Source: a virus
Reading direction: 5' to 3' (one strand)
Length of the DNA: 23,078 nt
Virus record (IMG/VR): IMGVR_UViG_3300027754_002617
Span: 1 to 23,078 of that record
Position numbers and translations under genes: made by a program. Each line of letters starts with the position of its first letter. Positions within the stretch are counted from its first letter, which is position 1. Of the stretch, positions 6,372 through 13,327 are shown in pieces. The notes under the pieces were generated by a model. It made no database searches and was not told where the DNA came from. It was given only the letters and a program-made list of their open reading frames with translations.

Positions 6372-6805
6372 CTGAAGAAGTAAAGATGTCTGCTAGTGAG
6401 CAGAAAAAAGAAGATTGGATGAATTCAAAATGGCGTCCAATGATGGGGTGGATGTATATGTTAGTATGTACAATGGATTTCGTAGTATTTCCAATCTTAT
6501 GGAGTTTAATACAATCATTAAGTCACGGCAATGTAGCAACACAATGGAGCCCTGTGACATTACAAGGCGCTGGATTATTCCATATGGCCATGGGTGCTGT
6601 TATTGGTGTTGCGGCATTTGGTCGCACACAAGAAAAATTAGCCGGCAAAGCAAATGACAATAGTATACCGCCAAGTTTTGGCGCACAGGCGGTACCTACA
6701 TTTGGTAGCAGTCCTGCTCCGTCGTTTGGAGCGCCAAGTGCGCCGCCACCAAGTTTTGATAGTAAACCAGCGGGACCTGGTCCAACATCGTTCCCGGCAT
6801 TATAA
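6368..6805 (+). CDS. 3TM-type holin with Pro/Gly/Phe-rich tail, 145 aa
   Basis: The core KWRPMMGWMYMLVCTMDF (21-38), then PILW, QWSPVTLQGAGLFHMAMGA and GVAAFGRTQEK, is characteristic of the phage/GTA 'holin of 3TM' family. It has hydrophobic segments at about 26-50 and 66-85. Such proteins collect in the inner membrane and open holes that release the endolysin. The last 45 residues are low in complexity, with PSFGA, PTFGS, PSFGA and PSFDS repeats, and are probably disordered. That tail is unusual for the family. AAGGAG lies six bases before the ATG, and the ATG is inside an inverted repeat. Family recognition is confident. The tail's role is unknown. Confidence 0.8.
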   Translation: MSEEVKMSASEQKKEDWMNSKWRPMMGWMYMLVCTMDFVVFPILWSLIQSLSHGNVATQWSPVTLQGAGLFHMAMGAVIGVAAFGRTQEKLAGKANDNSIPPSFGAQAVPTFGSSPAPSFGAPSAPPPSFDSKPAGPGPTSFPAL

Positions 6806-6821
6806 CCTAAGGAGAATTACC

Positions 6822-6938
6822 ATGTTAGAAACATTATTTTGGATCGCAGTAGGAGCATTTGTAGGTTGGAATTTACCACAACCTGATTTCGCTAAAAGCA
6901 TTCAGGCAAAAATTTTAGGCCTGTTAAAAGGAAAATAA
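6822..6938 (+). CDS. 38-aa single-pass membrane peptide
   Basis: The start is taken at 6822 because AAGGAG lies ten bases upstream (taaggagaattaccATG); the longer open frame that begins at 6654 runs inside the holin gene. The peptide MLETLFWIAVGAFVGWNLPQ has one hydrophobic helix followed by a short basic amphipathic tail (KSIQAKILGLLKGK). It could be a small pinholin-like or regulatory membrane peptide. No family is recognised. It ends one base before the next start. Confidence 0.6.
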   Translation: MLETLFWIAVGAFVGWNLPQPDFAKSIQAKILGLLKGK

Positions 6939-6939
6939 T

Positions 6940-7149
6940 ATGCCGTTTTTTAATTTAGTATTTTGGTCGGCATTTGCGGTATTGGTAGCATTATCATTAC
7001 CGCAAAAAGCACACGCAGAAGCAGTTATGAAAAAAGTTTGCCATGAAGTAAACGGTAAACAAGTGTGTAAGAATGTTAAAGTACATAAAAAAGTTGAAGG
7101 TACCAAAGTTCCACAAAAAGCTCCTGTTCAACCAAAACAGAAAAAATAA
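6940..7149 (+). CDS. Small secreted basic protein, 69 aa
   Basis: An N-terminal signal sequence (MPFFNLVFWSAFAVLVALSLPQKAHA) with an AHA-A type cleavage site near residue 26 leaves a mature peptide of about 43 residues. This carries two Cys seven residues apart (VCHEVNGKQVC), probably a disulfide hairpin, and a very basic Lys/Pro/Gln-rich tail (KVPQKAPVQPKQKK). A periplasmic place and possible peptidoglycan or envelope binding fit its position at the end of the lysis cassette. There is no recognised family. Confidence 0.6.
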   Translation: MPFFNLVFWSAFAVLVALSLPQKAHAEAVMKKVCHEVNGKQVCKNVKVHKKVEGTKVPQKAPVQPKQKK

Positions 7150-7178
7150 TTGCGTACACTGGTGTAAGATAGTATAAT
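7150..7178 (+). promoter_or_regulatory. Sigma70-like promoter of the dnaJ-like gene
   Basis: TTGCGT (7150-7155) and TATAAT (7173-7178) are exactly 17 bases apart. The predicted start is about 7185, one base before the ATG at 7186, and no Shine-Dalgarno exists. A perfect inverted repeat ATAGTA-TAAT-TACTAT (7169-7184) is centred on the -10 box and could be an operator. Confidence 0.6.
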
Positions 7179-7185
7179 TACTATT

Positions 7186-8007
7186 ATGACTGATTATTAT
7201 TCAACATTAGGGGTTCAGCGTAACGCTACGCCCGACGAAATCAAAAAGGCTTATCGCAAACTAGCGGGTCAACATCATCCGGATAAAGAAGGTGGTGATA
7301 AACTTAAATTTCAAGAAATCCAAAAAGCATACGAAATATTAGGTGATGACGGTAAACGTTCCCAGTACGACCGCCCACAACCACAGGGCTTCCATTTTGA
7401 ATTTAATGGAGCACCCAACGGCGGGTTTGATTTTAATAATATTTTTAGTATGTTTGGGCAACAATTTCAACAAGGCGGACCGCAAGGTGGCCCACAACCT
7501 GGACGTGGCCCTCGCCAACAGTTTACTCGTATGAGTTTATGGGTTACATTACAGGATATAGCATCTGGTGGTAAACGCCCTGTTAACGTAGGCACACAAC
7601 ATGGCACATCAACTATTGAAATTGAAATTCCGTTGGGCATTAACGATGGCGATAATGTTCAGTATGCTGGCATTGGACCTGGCGGCACTGATTTAATTGT
7701 AAACTTCCGAATACACAATAATCCTAAGTGGCACCGCAACGGATTAAATTTAACTACCGATCATCAAATTAGTATTTGGGACTGTTTAGTAGGCGGAGAA
7801 ACTGAAATTAAAGATGTATTAAATAATCCTATTTCAATTACAATTCCTCCGTGTTCGCAACCAGGCGGACTGCTACGCTTAAAAGGCAGAGGATTAGCAC
7901 AACGGCAAGGAGCACCCGGAGATTTATTAGTTAGATTACAAGCTCGTATGCCGTCATCAATCAATCCAGAATTAAGTGAGCTTATCAAACAAGAGCAGAA
8001 AAAATAG
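7186..8007 (+). CDS. DnaJ/CbpA-like co-chaperone without zinc finger
   Basis: The 273-residue protein begins directly with a J domain (about 1-65) with the HPD motif at 31-33 that stimulates DnaK ATPase. A Gly/Phe/Gln/Pro-rich linker (about 66-110) and a C-terminal peptide-binding region with CTD I/II features (IEIEIPLGINDGDNVQYAG, LKGRG) follow. The four CxxCxGxG motifs of class I DnaJ are absent, so it is class II (CbpA-like) and slightly short. It should recruit host DnaK to phage or host substrates. It stands beside the ClpA-like gene, forming a chaperone pair. An in-frame stop at 7165 and the immediate J domain fix the start, so the lack of a Shine-Dalgarno is real. Confidence 0.9.
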   Translation: MTDYYSTLGVQRNATPDEIKKAYRKLAGQHHPDKEGGDKLKFQEIQKAYEILGDDGKRSQYDRPQPQGFHFEFNGAPNGGFDFNNIFSMFGQQFQQGGPQGGPQPGRGPRQQFTRMSLWVTLQDIASGGKRPVNVGTQHGTSTIEIEIPLGINDGDNVQYAGIGPGGTDLIVNFRIHNNPKWHRNGLNLTTDHQISIWDCLVGGETEIKDVLNNPISITIPPCSQPGGLLRLKGRGLAQRQGAPGDLLVRLQARMPSSINPELSELIKQEQKK

Positions 8008-8016
8008 CCATAATAG

Positions 8017-8054
8017 TTGTATTTGTCTTAAACATACTATATACTGTAATAGTA
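8017..8054 (+). promoter_or_regulatory. Sigma70-like promoter and inverted repeat before clpA-like gene
   Basis: TTGTAT (8017-8022) and TATACT (8040-8045) are 17 bases apart, with a predicted start near 8052. TACTAT (8035-8040) and ATAGTA (8049-8054) form an inverted repeat around the -10 box. The same two hexamers in the opposite arrangement flank the dnaJ -10 box. A normal AAAGGAAG Shine-Dalgarno follows at about 8061. Confidence 0.5.
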
Positions 8055-8070
8055 CCAAACAAAGGAAGCT

Positions 8071-10350
8071 ATGAATCACAATCACGAAATTGAACAAATT
8101 GTTGCACAGGCAGTTAAATTGGCAAAAGAACGCCATCACGAATATGTACTGACCGAACACGTATTGTTAGCATTAATACGTCATGTTCCATTTAAGAAAG
8201 TTATGGAAACTTTTGGCACTAATGTTGATTTATTGGAGTTGGAGCTTGATGCTTACTTACACAGTTTGGCAAGTTTAGTTACTAACAAAAAAGATTATCA
8301 ACCACGCAAAACAAATGCTCTTGAGCGTTGTTTTAATCGCGCTATGACACAAGTATTATTTACTGGCCGCCGTTCGATGACTACTGGCGATTTATATCTT
8401 GCTATGATGAGCGAAACAAATAGTCACGCACAATACTTCTTATTAAAATATGGTGTTAAGAAAGTTGAGTTTTATGATTACTGGCAGGCCAACTACAAAC
8501 ACGATTCTGTTACGCTAACAGATAGTCAAGCAGATGATATTCTTAACGAGTATTGTACTAATTTAACTAAGTTAGCCGCAGAAGATCGCTTAGAGCCAAT
8601 GATTGGCCGTAGTGATGAACTGGACGAAATGATTACTGTATTAGCCCGTAAGTTCAAAGCTAATGTGTTAATGGTAGGGGATCCCGGCGTGGGGAAAACT
8701 GCGATTGTGGAAGGATTGGCTCAAGAGATTGTACACAATCGTGTTCCTAAGTTCCTTATTGCTCACGAAGTATGGGGTCTTGAGATTGGCTCGTTACTTG
8801 CTGGTAGTAAATATCGCGGCGAGTTTGAAGAGAAATTTAAACAAGTTATCGGAGCATTAGAAGCCAAGAAAAATTGTATTTTGTTTATTGACGAAGCACA
8901 CACTATGAAGGGTGCTGGAGCAAGTACACAAAGTACATTGGACTTTGCTAATATGTTAAAGCCTGCTATTACTAAAGGCAAGTTAAAGATTGTAGCAAGT
9001 ACCACCTGGGAAGAATACTACGAGTCCTTTGAAAAGGATCGTGCGTTAATGCGTCGCTTCCATCGTGTGGCTATTGATGAGCCAACTCCAGAAGTTACAG
9101 AACAAATCCTTATTGGATTAAGCCCACGTCTCGAACAGTTCCACAATGTATTAATTGAAACAGAAGCTATCCAAGCGGCTGTAGAGTTGTCTGGACGTTA
9201 TATACACGACCGTAAAAATCCAGATAAGAGCATTGACCTTATTGATGGTGCTTGTGCTAAAGAACGAGTAAAAGACCAAGGCACAGTTACTATTACTAAA
9301 GATTTAATTATGGCACAAATTAGTCGTGTTACTGATGTTCCCATGGACAGACTACAAAACGAAAACTCTGCTAACATTATAGAGCTTGAAAGTAATATTA
9401 AAGAAAAACTATACGGACAAGATGATGCTGTAGATAGCGTACTTGAGCGAGTATACATTAACTTCTCGGGCATTGGTAATGATTCCCGGCCTATCGCATC
9501 GTTCTTATTCCTTGGCCCAACAGGTACGGGTAAAACTGAACTTGCTAAGTTATTGGCCAAGAACTTAGATATGAATTTGTTAAAGTACGATATGTCTGAA
9601 TATCAAGAAAAACATACAGTTAGTAGTTTGATTGGTGCTCCTCCAGGATATGTAGGCTTCGAAGATGGCAACATTGGTGGCGGCAAACTTATCTCCGATG
9701 TGTCTAAGAACCCATACTCTATCTTATTGTTTGACGAGATTGAAAAAGCTCACCCAGATGTTGTTAACATTATGCTACAAATGTTAGATGAAGCCCGTAT
9801 TACTTCAGCCAACGGTAAAACAGTAAATCTTAAAAACTGTATTATTATTATGACATCAAACTTGGGTGCTCGTGATAACGAAAATAACAACATTGGCTTT
9901 GGACAAGATTTAGAAAAAACAGGTTCAGAAGAAAAAGCAATGAAGGACTTTTTCAAGCCTGAACTACGCAATCGTATTGATCAAATTTGCCGTTTTAAGA
10001 AACTTGACACACTTGCTATTAAGAAAGTTGTACTCAAGTTTGTTGATCAATTACAGTCAAGTTTAAATAACAAAAATATTAGACTTAACTTAGCTGAGTC
10101 GGTTATTGATATGTTAGCTGATAAAGGATATGATAATAAAATGGGTGCTCGCCCACTTGGTCGTAAGATTGACGAACTTATTCGTGTACCATTAAGTAAA
10201 AAAATCCTGTTTGAGCGATTAGCTGATTGTAATATAAATGCTATTATGATTGACGACAAAATTGATTTTACAATCATACCTACTGAGCCACTTCCAACAG
10301 TAGATAGCAACGGAATTATTGTACTTGGTAATGCCGCCCCTCAAGTTTAA
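8071..10350 (+). CDS. ClpA-like AAA+ unfoldase, 759 aa
   Basis: The protein has the full ClpA layout and length: an N-domain (about 1-140), D1 AAA+ module with Walker A GDPGVGKT (203-210) and Walker B LFIDEAH (271-277), and D2 with Walker A GPTGTGKT (482-489) and Walker B LLFDEIEKA (552-560). The long coiled-coil middle domain of ClpB is missing, so a disaggregase is unlikely. After the D2 core lies I608-G609-F610 (NNNIGFGQD), at the place of the ClpP-docking loop of ClpA/ClpX. It may therefore unfold proteins and feed them to host ClpP, since no phage ClpP is present here. It has its own promoter and a good Shine-Dalgarno, and its end overlaps the next gene. Confidence 0.9.
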   Translation: MNHNHEIEQIVAQAVKLAKERHHEYVLTEHVLLALIRHVPFKKVMETFGTNVDLLELELDAYLHSLASLVTNKKDYQPRKTNALERCFNRAMTQVLFTGRRSMTTGDLYLAMMSETNSHAQYFLLKYGVKKVEFYDYWQANYKHDSVTLTDSQADDILNEYCTNLTKLAAEDRLEPMIGRSDELDEMITVLARKFKANVLMVGDPGVGKTAIVEGLAQEIVHNRVPKFLIAHEVWGLEIGSLLAGSKYRGEFEEKFKQVIGALEAKKNCILFIDEAHTMKGAGASTQSTLDFANMLKPAITKGKLKIVASTTWEEYYESFEKDRALMRRFHRVAIDEPTPEVTEQILIGLSPRLEQFHNVLIETEAIQAAVELSGRYIHDRKNPDKSIDLIDGACAKERVKDQGTVTITKDLIMAQISRVTDVPMDRLQNENSANIIELESNIKEKLYGQDDAVDSVLERVYINFSGIGNDSRPIASFLFLGPTGTGKTELAKLLAKNLDMNLLKYDMSEYQEKHTVSSLIGAPPGYVGFEDGNIGGGKLISDVSKNPYSILLFDEIEKAHPDVVNIMLQMLDEARITSANGKTVNLKNCIIIMTSNLGARDNENNNIGFGQDLEKTGSEEKAMKDFFKPELRNRIDQICRFKKLDTLAIKKVVLKFVDQLQSSLNNKNIRLNLAESVIDMLADKGYDNKMGARPLGRKIDELIRVPLSKKILFERLADCNINAIMIDDKIDFTIIPTEPLPTVDSNGIIVLGNAAPQV

Positions 10351-11035
10351 ACCTGTTGTAAAAGATCGACTCTTTTACGACAATTATCGATACTGTATGT
10401 CCTTTTACTTGGCAGAGGTCAGTGCCTTGAAAACACTTGATCACGCATATATAAATGTCATTATCGATAGGCGTAAACTTTGGCGGGAAGTGGCACATCA
10501 ACGAATAGGTGGTGGAGTAAATGTTAAATCACGGCAAACTATTGTTAGTCGTCGATGGAAAGAGATTACCGACGACACAGTTGAAGATTTACATGAACTG
10601 GCCGACATCTTAATTAAAACATCAATAGACCATAAATTTGTTACTTCAGTTAACCACGCTTATGTTTATACTAATAATATTACGCTGTTTAAAAGAATAG
10701 TTAAGTTAACCAATATACAGGATATAGGCTATTCAGAAGCAGTAATAAATCGCCCTAAAGATACTATTAAGTTAGCTAACCCCAAATATCCATATAGGAG
10801 TTATCTCAAAAGTGTTAAATTAAGTCCCAAAGAAAAAGAAAATATTATTAACTTCTTTAGTAATCAACAAGATTATATGCGAATCAGCCCGGCGTTAGTT
10901 AAATGGTTACTTACCCCTTATCACAGAACGCAAGACTACTTTTTTATAGATTATGACAACGAAAGCTGGTTAGTAATGTTAGGGCTAGTAAAACCTGGAT
11001 TAATACGAAAAACTGTCAACATTATTTCGGCATAA
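10331..11035 (+). CDS. Conserved-looking protein of unknown function, 234 aa
   Basis: I chose the ATG at 10331, inside the 3' end of the clpA-like gene, over an in-frame TTG at 10319; the overlap is 20 bases and suggests coupled translation. The product is soluble, basic and mixed alpha/beta, with no signal. Features include IDRRKLWREV, a Lys/Pro-rich KYPYRSYLKSVKLSPKEKEN segment, and an aromatic end (HRTQDYFFIDYDNESWLVM). I recall similar proteins of unknown function in T4-like aquatic phages but cannot name a family. Confidence 0.7.
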   Translation: MPPLKFKPVVKDRLFYDNYRYCMSFYLAEVSALKTLDHAYINVIIDRRKLWREVAHQRIGGGVNVKSRQTIVSRRWKEITDDTVEDLHELADILIKTSIDHKFVTSVNHAYVYTNNITLFKRIVKLTNIQDIGYSEAVINRPKDTIKLANPKYPYRSYLKSVKLSPKEKENIINFFSNQQDYMRISPALVKWLLTPYHRTQDYFFIDYDNESWLVMLGLVKPGLIRKTVNIISA

Positions 11036-11038
11036 ATA
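11031..11038 (+). promoter_or_regulatory. Putative late promoter CATAAATA
   Basis: CATAAATA overlaps the stop codon of the previous gene. The predicted start is about 11044, two bases before the ATG at 11046, and no Shine-Dalgarno is present. The overlap with a coding end makes chance occurrence plausible. Confidence 0.35.
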
Positions 11039-11045
11039 ATGTACT

Positions 11046-11414
11046 ATGACAACTTTCACAAACGAACTGTTATTGCCAACTACATTATACGGTTCCCCAT
11101 CAGGTAACTACAACGGAACTACACCAGATTTTATTGGTAATTCTGTTCCGGCTGCTAATTTCTACAACGGACAAGGTGCAGCACAAACTGTTTTAATTCA
11201 AACTACTAGTTTTGTTGGAGTTATTACATTAGAAGCTAGTTTAAACGACTGGCATGAGCAAGCCATGTGGTTTGAAATTGGAACTTATGGCAATGCTAGT
11301 GTTCCTACTACTAACACAGAAGCTATCAACATAGTTGGTAATTTTGCGTGGATTCGTGCCAACGTAACTGCGTTTACTGGTGGCACAATTAATTCAGCAA
11401 GTGTAGTTTATTAA
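11046..11414 (+). CDS. Small beta-rich protein, probably virion structural, 122 aa
   Basis: The 122-residue protein is rich in Thr, Asn, Gly and Val and lacks charged helices. Its pattern (AAQTVLIQTTSFVGVITLEAS, then WFEIG, IVGNFAWIRANVTAF and a final ASVVY strand) suggests a jelly-roll or Ig-like beta sandwich. Proteins of this look are common as head decoration or neck/fibre accessory proteins in T4-like aquatic phages, which is recollection rather than proof. It is followed after one base by the nucleotidyltransferase gene. Confidence 0.6.
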   Translation: MTTFTNELLLPTTLYGSPSGNYNGTTPDFIGNSVPAANFYNGQGAAQTVLIQTTSFVGVITLEASLNDWHEQAMWFEIGTYGNASVPTTNTEAINIVGNFAWIRANVTAFTGGTINSASVVY

Positions 11415-11415
11415 A

Positions 11416-12234
11416 ATGCGTACCATTGTCATTTATCCAGGTCGCTTCCAGCCCGGTCATAAAGGGCATAAATCCTCTTATGATTATCTAGCCAATAAAT
11501 TTGGTGCTGAAAATGTATATGTTGCTACATCTAATGTTACAGCACCTGTAACTAATCCGTTTAGTTTTGCTGATAAAGTTCAAATGCTTAGTAAATTAGA
11601 TATTCCTAGTAGTCATATCATACAAGTACGCAATCCTTATCAAGCAGAAGAAATTACTAAAGATATTCCTGATCCAGAACATACGGCACTTATATTTGCT
11701 GTATCTGAAAAAGATATGGGAGAAACCCCACGCTTTAAATTTGGTATCAAGAAAAACGGTGAGCCCAGTTATATGCAACCTTACCCCAAAGAAGGCAAGA
11801 AACTACAACCGTTAACTAAACACGCTTATGTCATGGTTACTCCGACTACTACATTTAAAGTACGCGGAGCAGATGCTAGTTCTGCTACGGCAATACGCAA
11901 TATGTATGTGGCTGGAAATGATGCCGATCACAAACAAATTATACACGATTTATATGGTGTTGATGATTCAGCCCTACAAGACTTATTTGACAAAAAATTA
12001 GGTGTAGCACAAAAAACTAAAGATGCTATATTACAAGAACCTCCTATGGATAGTAATGTAATGGACACTCCTGCTCCGATACAGCGTGAAAGCGCAGAAC
12101 GCAAGAAAAAACTAACAAAATTGCTGGAATCAACTATGATAGCTGAGCGCAAAGCCGCATATTGCTATCGCTCTTTTGACGAAGATTTAATCCCAAACTA
12201 TATTGCGGAAACAGACAAAAAAGTATATTATTAA
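11416..12234 (+). CDS. NMNAT/cytidylyltransferase-like nucleotidyltransferase, 272 aa
   Basis: The HxGH signature of the nucleotidyltransferase alpha/beta-phosphodiesterase superfamily appears as GRFQPGHKGH (9-18; H15, H18). The second motif, usually ISSTxxR, is S156-ATAI-R161. These residues bind ATP or CTP phosphates in NMN adenylyltransferases and CTP:phosphocholine/glycerol-phosphate enzymes. The catalytic domain ends near 190. A basic, Lys/Glu-rich tail of about 80 residues (ERKKKLTKLLESTMIAERKA) follows and is not part of the enzyme fold. It may serve NAD synthesis, or the tail may tether the enzyme to the virion. The substrate is undetermined. Confidence 0.75.
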   Translation: MRTIVIYPGRFQPGHKGHKSSYDYLANKFGAENVYVATSNVTAPVTNPFSFADKVQMLSKLDIPSSHIIQVRNPYQAEEITKDIPDPEHTALIFAVSEKDMGETPRFKFGIKKNGEPSYMQPYPKEGKKLQPLTKHAYVMVTPTTTFKVRGADASSATAIRNMYVAGNDADHKQIIHDLYGVDDSALQDLFDKKLGVAQKTKDAILQEPPMDSNVMDTPAPIQRESAERKKKLTKLLESTMIAERKAAYCYRSFDEDLIPNYIAETDKKVYY

Positions 12235-12311
12235 TATTCCAGGCTCTGAAAATTTTACCGGTGATTGTAACTCCAGTAAATATTAGCAGACAACAACGTA
12301 AAGGAATATTA
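12232..12311 (+). promoter_or_regulatory. Long-range inverted repeat over the glycosyltransferase start, with late promoter inside
   Basis: TAATATTCC (12232-12240) is perfectly complementary to GGAATATTA (12303-12311), which holds most of the Shine-Dalgarno and the A of the start codon. Between the arms GTAAATA (12276-12282) looks like a late promoter with a start near 12288. An RNA begun there would lack the left arm. Confidence 0.4.
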
Positions 12312-13252
12312 TGTCAGAACAACAAACAGCAGTAGCACCTCAAGCAACACCAACTACAGAGGCTCCAGCTGCTCCAGCTGCTCCGCAACAAGGCCAAGTA
12401 CAAGTCAATATTGACTATTTAAAAACCACTCGCGTTCACATCTGTATGCCATGTTATGGTGGAATGTTAACAGAATCAACTTTCATGTCCTATATTAAAT
12501 GGGCTAATACAGCACGTCAAATGGGCATTGATTGGACAATGGAAACTATGACTAATGAGTCACTTATTTCCCGTGCTCGTAACACACTTACAGCCAAATT
12601 CCTTTCTAACCCAGATTCCACACACTTAATGTTTATTGATGCTGATATTGGTTGGGAGCCATGGCATTTATTAGTATTGCTTAATCGCGACGTTGATGTT
12701 ATTGGCGGACTATACCCAATGAAATCTCTTCCAGTTAAATGGTGTGTAAACGGATTCGAGGGCGCAGAAGAAGGCCCAGATGGCTTACAAGAAGTTACTA
12801 AAACAGGCACAGGTTTCTTGTTAATGAAACGTGGTGTATTTGAGAAGTTAAATGCCCACCCAGCAGTTAAACCTTTTAACTCTGACATTGGTTTACCACC
12901 AGAATTAAATGTATACATGAAGACATACTTTGATACAGCAGTTCGTGAGAACCGTTATTATTCAGAGGACTGGACATTCTGTGAAAACTGGCGTGATATC
13001 GGCGGTAAAGTTTGGGTAGACAAACGAGTACTTTTACGCCACACAGGCACATACGTATTTGACTTTGCTACACAAGATCAACTATACAAAGACTTACACG
13101 CATTAGCTATGACTAACCAACAAGCGGCTCAACAAGTAGCACTAGCTGCTGGCACTGGCACAACTGCCGCTCCAGCAATGGCAGCTCCTGTAGATGTTCC
13201 TGCTGTTACTGCTCCTAAGGTAGTAGCCAGCAGTAAAAAGAAGAAAAAATAA
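12311..13252 (+). CDS. GT-A type glycosyltransferase with low-complexity tails, 313 aa
   Basis: The central domain (about 38-260) resembles family-2-like GT-A glycosyltransferases: VHICMPCYGGML opens the nucleotide-binding half, and LMFIDADIGWEP carries the DxD motif (D110, D112) that binds metal and nucleotide sugar. SEDWTFCENWRDIGGKVWVD fits the later acceptor/base region. The first 35 residues are Ala/Pro/Gln-rich, and the last 45 are Ala/Val/Pro-rich and end in SSKKKKK, both probably disordered. It may glycosylate phage DNA, virion or host surface; the sequence does not say which. AAAGGA precedes the ATG, and an intrinsic terminator follows the gene. Confidence 0.75.
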   Translation: MSEQQTAVAPQATPTTEAPAAPAAPQQGQVQVNIDYLKTTRVHICMPCYGGMLTESTFMSYIKWANTARQMGIDWTMETMTNESLISRARNTLTAKFLSNPDSTHLMFIDADIGWEPWHLLVLLNRDVDVIGGLYPMKSLPVKWCVNGFEGAEEGPDGLQEVTKTGTGFLLMKRGVFEKLNAHPAVKPFNSDIGLPPELNVYMKTYFDTAVRENRYYSEDWTFCENWRDIGGKVWVDKRVLLRHTGTYVFDFATQDQLYKDLHALAMTNQQAAQQVALAAGTGTTAAPAMAAPVDVPAVTAPKVVASSKKKKK

Positions 13253-13277
13253 ACTGAGTAGTTTATAAACGGGCAAT

Positions 13278-13310
13278 AAGCCGCTAGAGCAATCTAAGCG
13301 GCTTTTTGTT
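13278..13310 (+). terminator. Intrinsic terminator after the glycosyltransferase
   Basis: AAGCCGCT (13278-13285) pairs with AGCGGCTT (13297-13304). The stem extends by AGA/TCT with one bulged A and is closed by a GCAA tetraloop, and TTTTTGTTTT follows. This is the clearest Rho-independent terminator in the window. It separates the 11046-13252 block from the mosaic cluster that starts at 13328. Confidence 0.9.
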
Positions 13311-13314
13311 TTCC

Positions 13315-13322
13315 GCTAAATA
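13315..13322 (+). promoter_or_regulatory. Putative late promoter GCTAAATA at the start of the mosaic cluster
   Basis: GCTAAATATAGTAATG places the T4-type late motif five bases before the ATG at 13328. With the last A at -6 the predicted start is the A of the ATG itself. There is no Shine-Dalgarno, and the motif directly follows a strong terminator, so some promoter is needed here. Confidence 0.6.
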
Positions 13323-13327
13323 TAGTA

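Noticed and set aside
6654-6821. Extended start of the 38-aa membrane peptide at 6654
   Set aside because: The extra part overlaps the holin gene out of frame and is Arg-rich nonsense. AAGGAG supports the ATG at 6822.
10319-10330. TTG start at 10319 for the 234-aa protein
   Set aside because: The ATG at 10331 is in the same frame, gives a more usual start and leaves a smaller overlap with the clpA-like gene.
8071-10350. ClpB disaggregase
   Set aside because: No long coiled-coil middle domain lies between the D1 and D2 modules, and the length equals ClpA (about 760) rather than ClpB (about 860).
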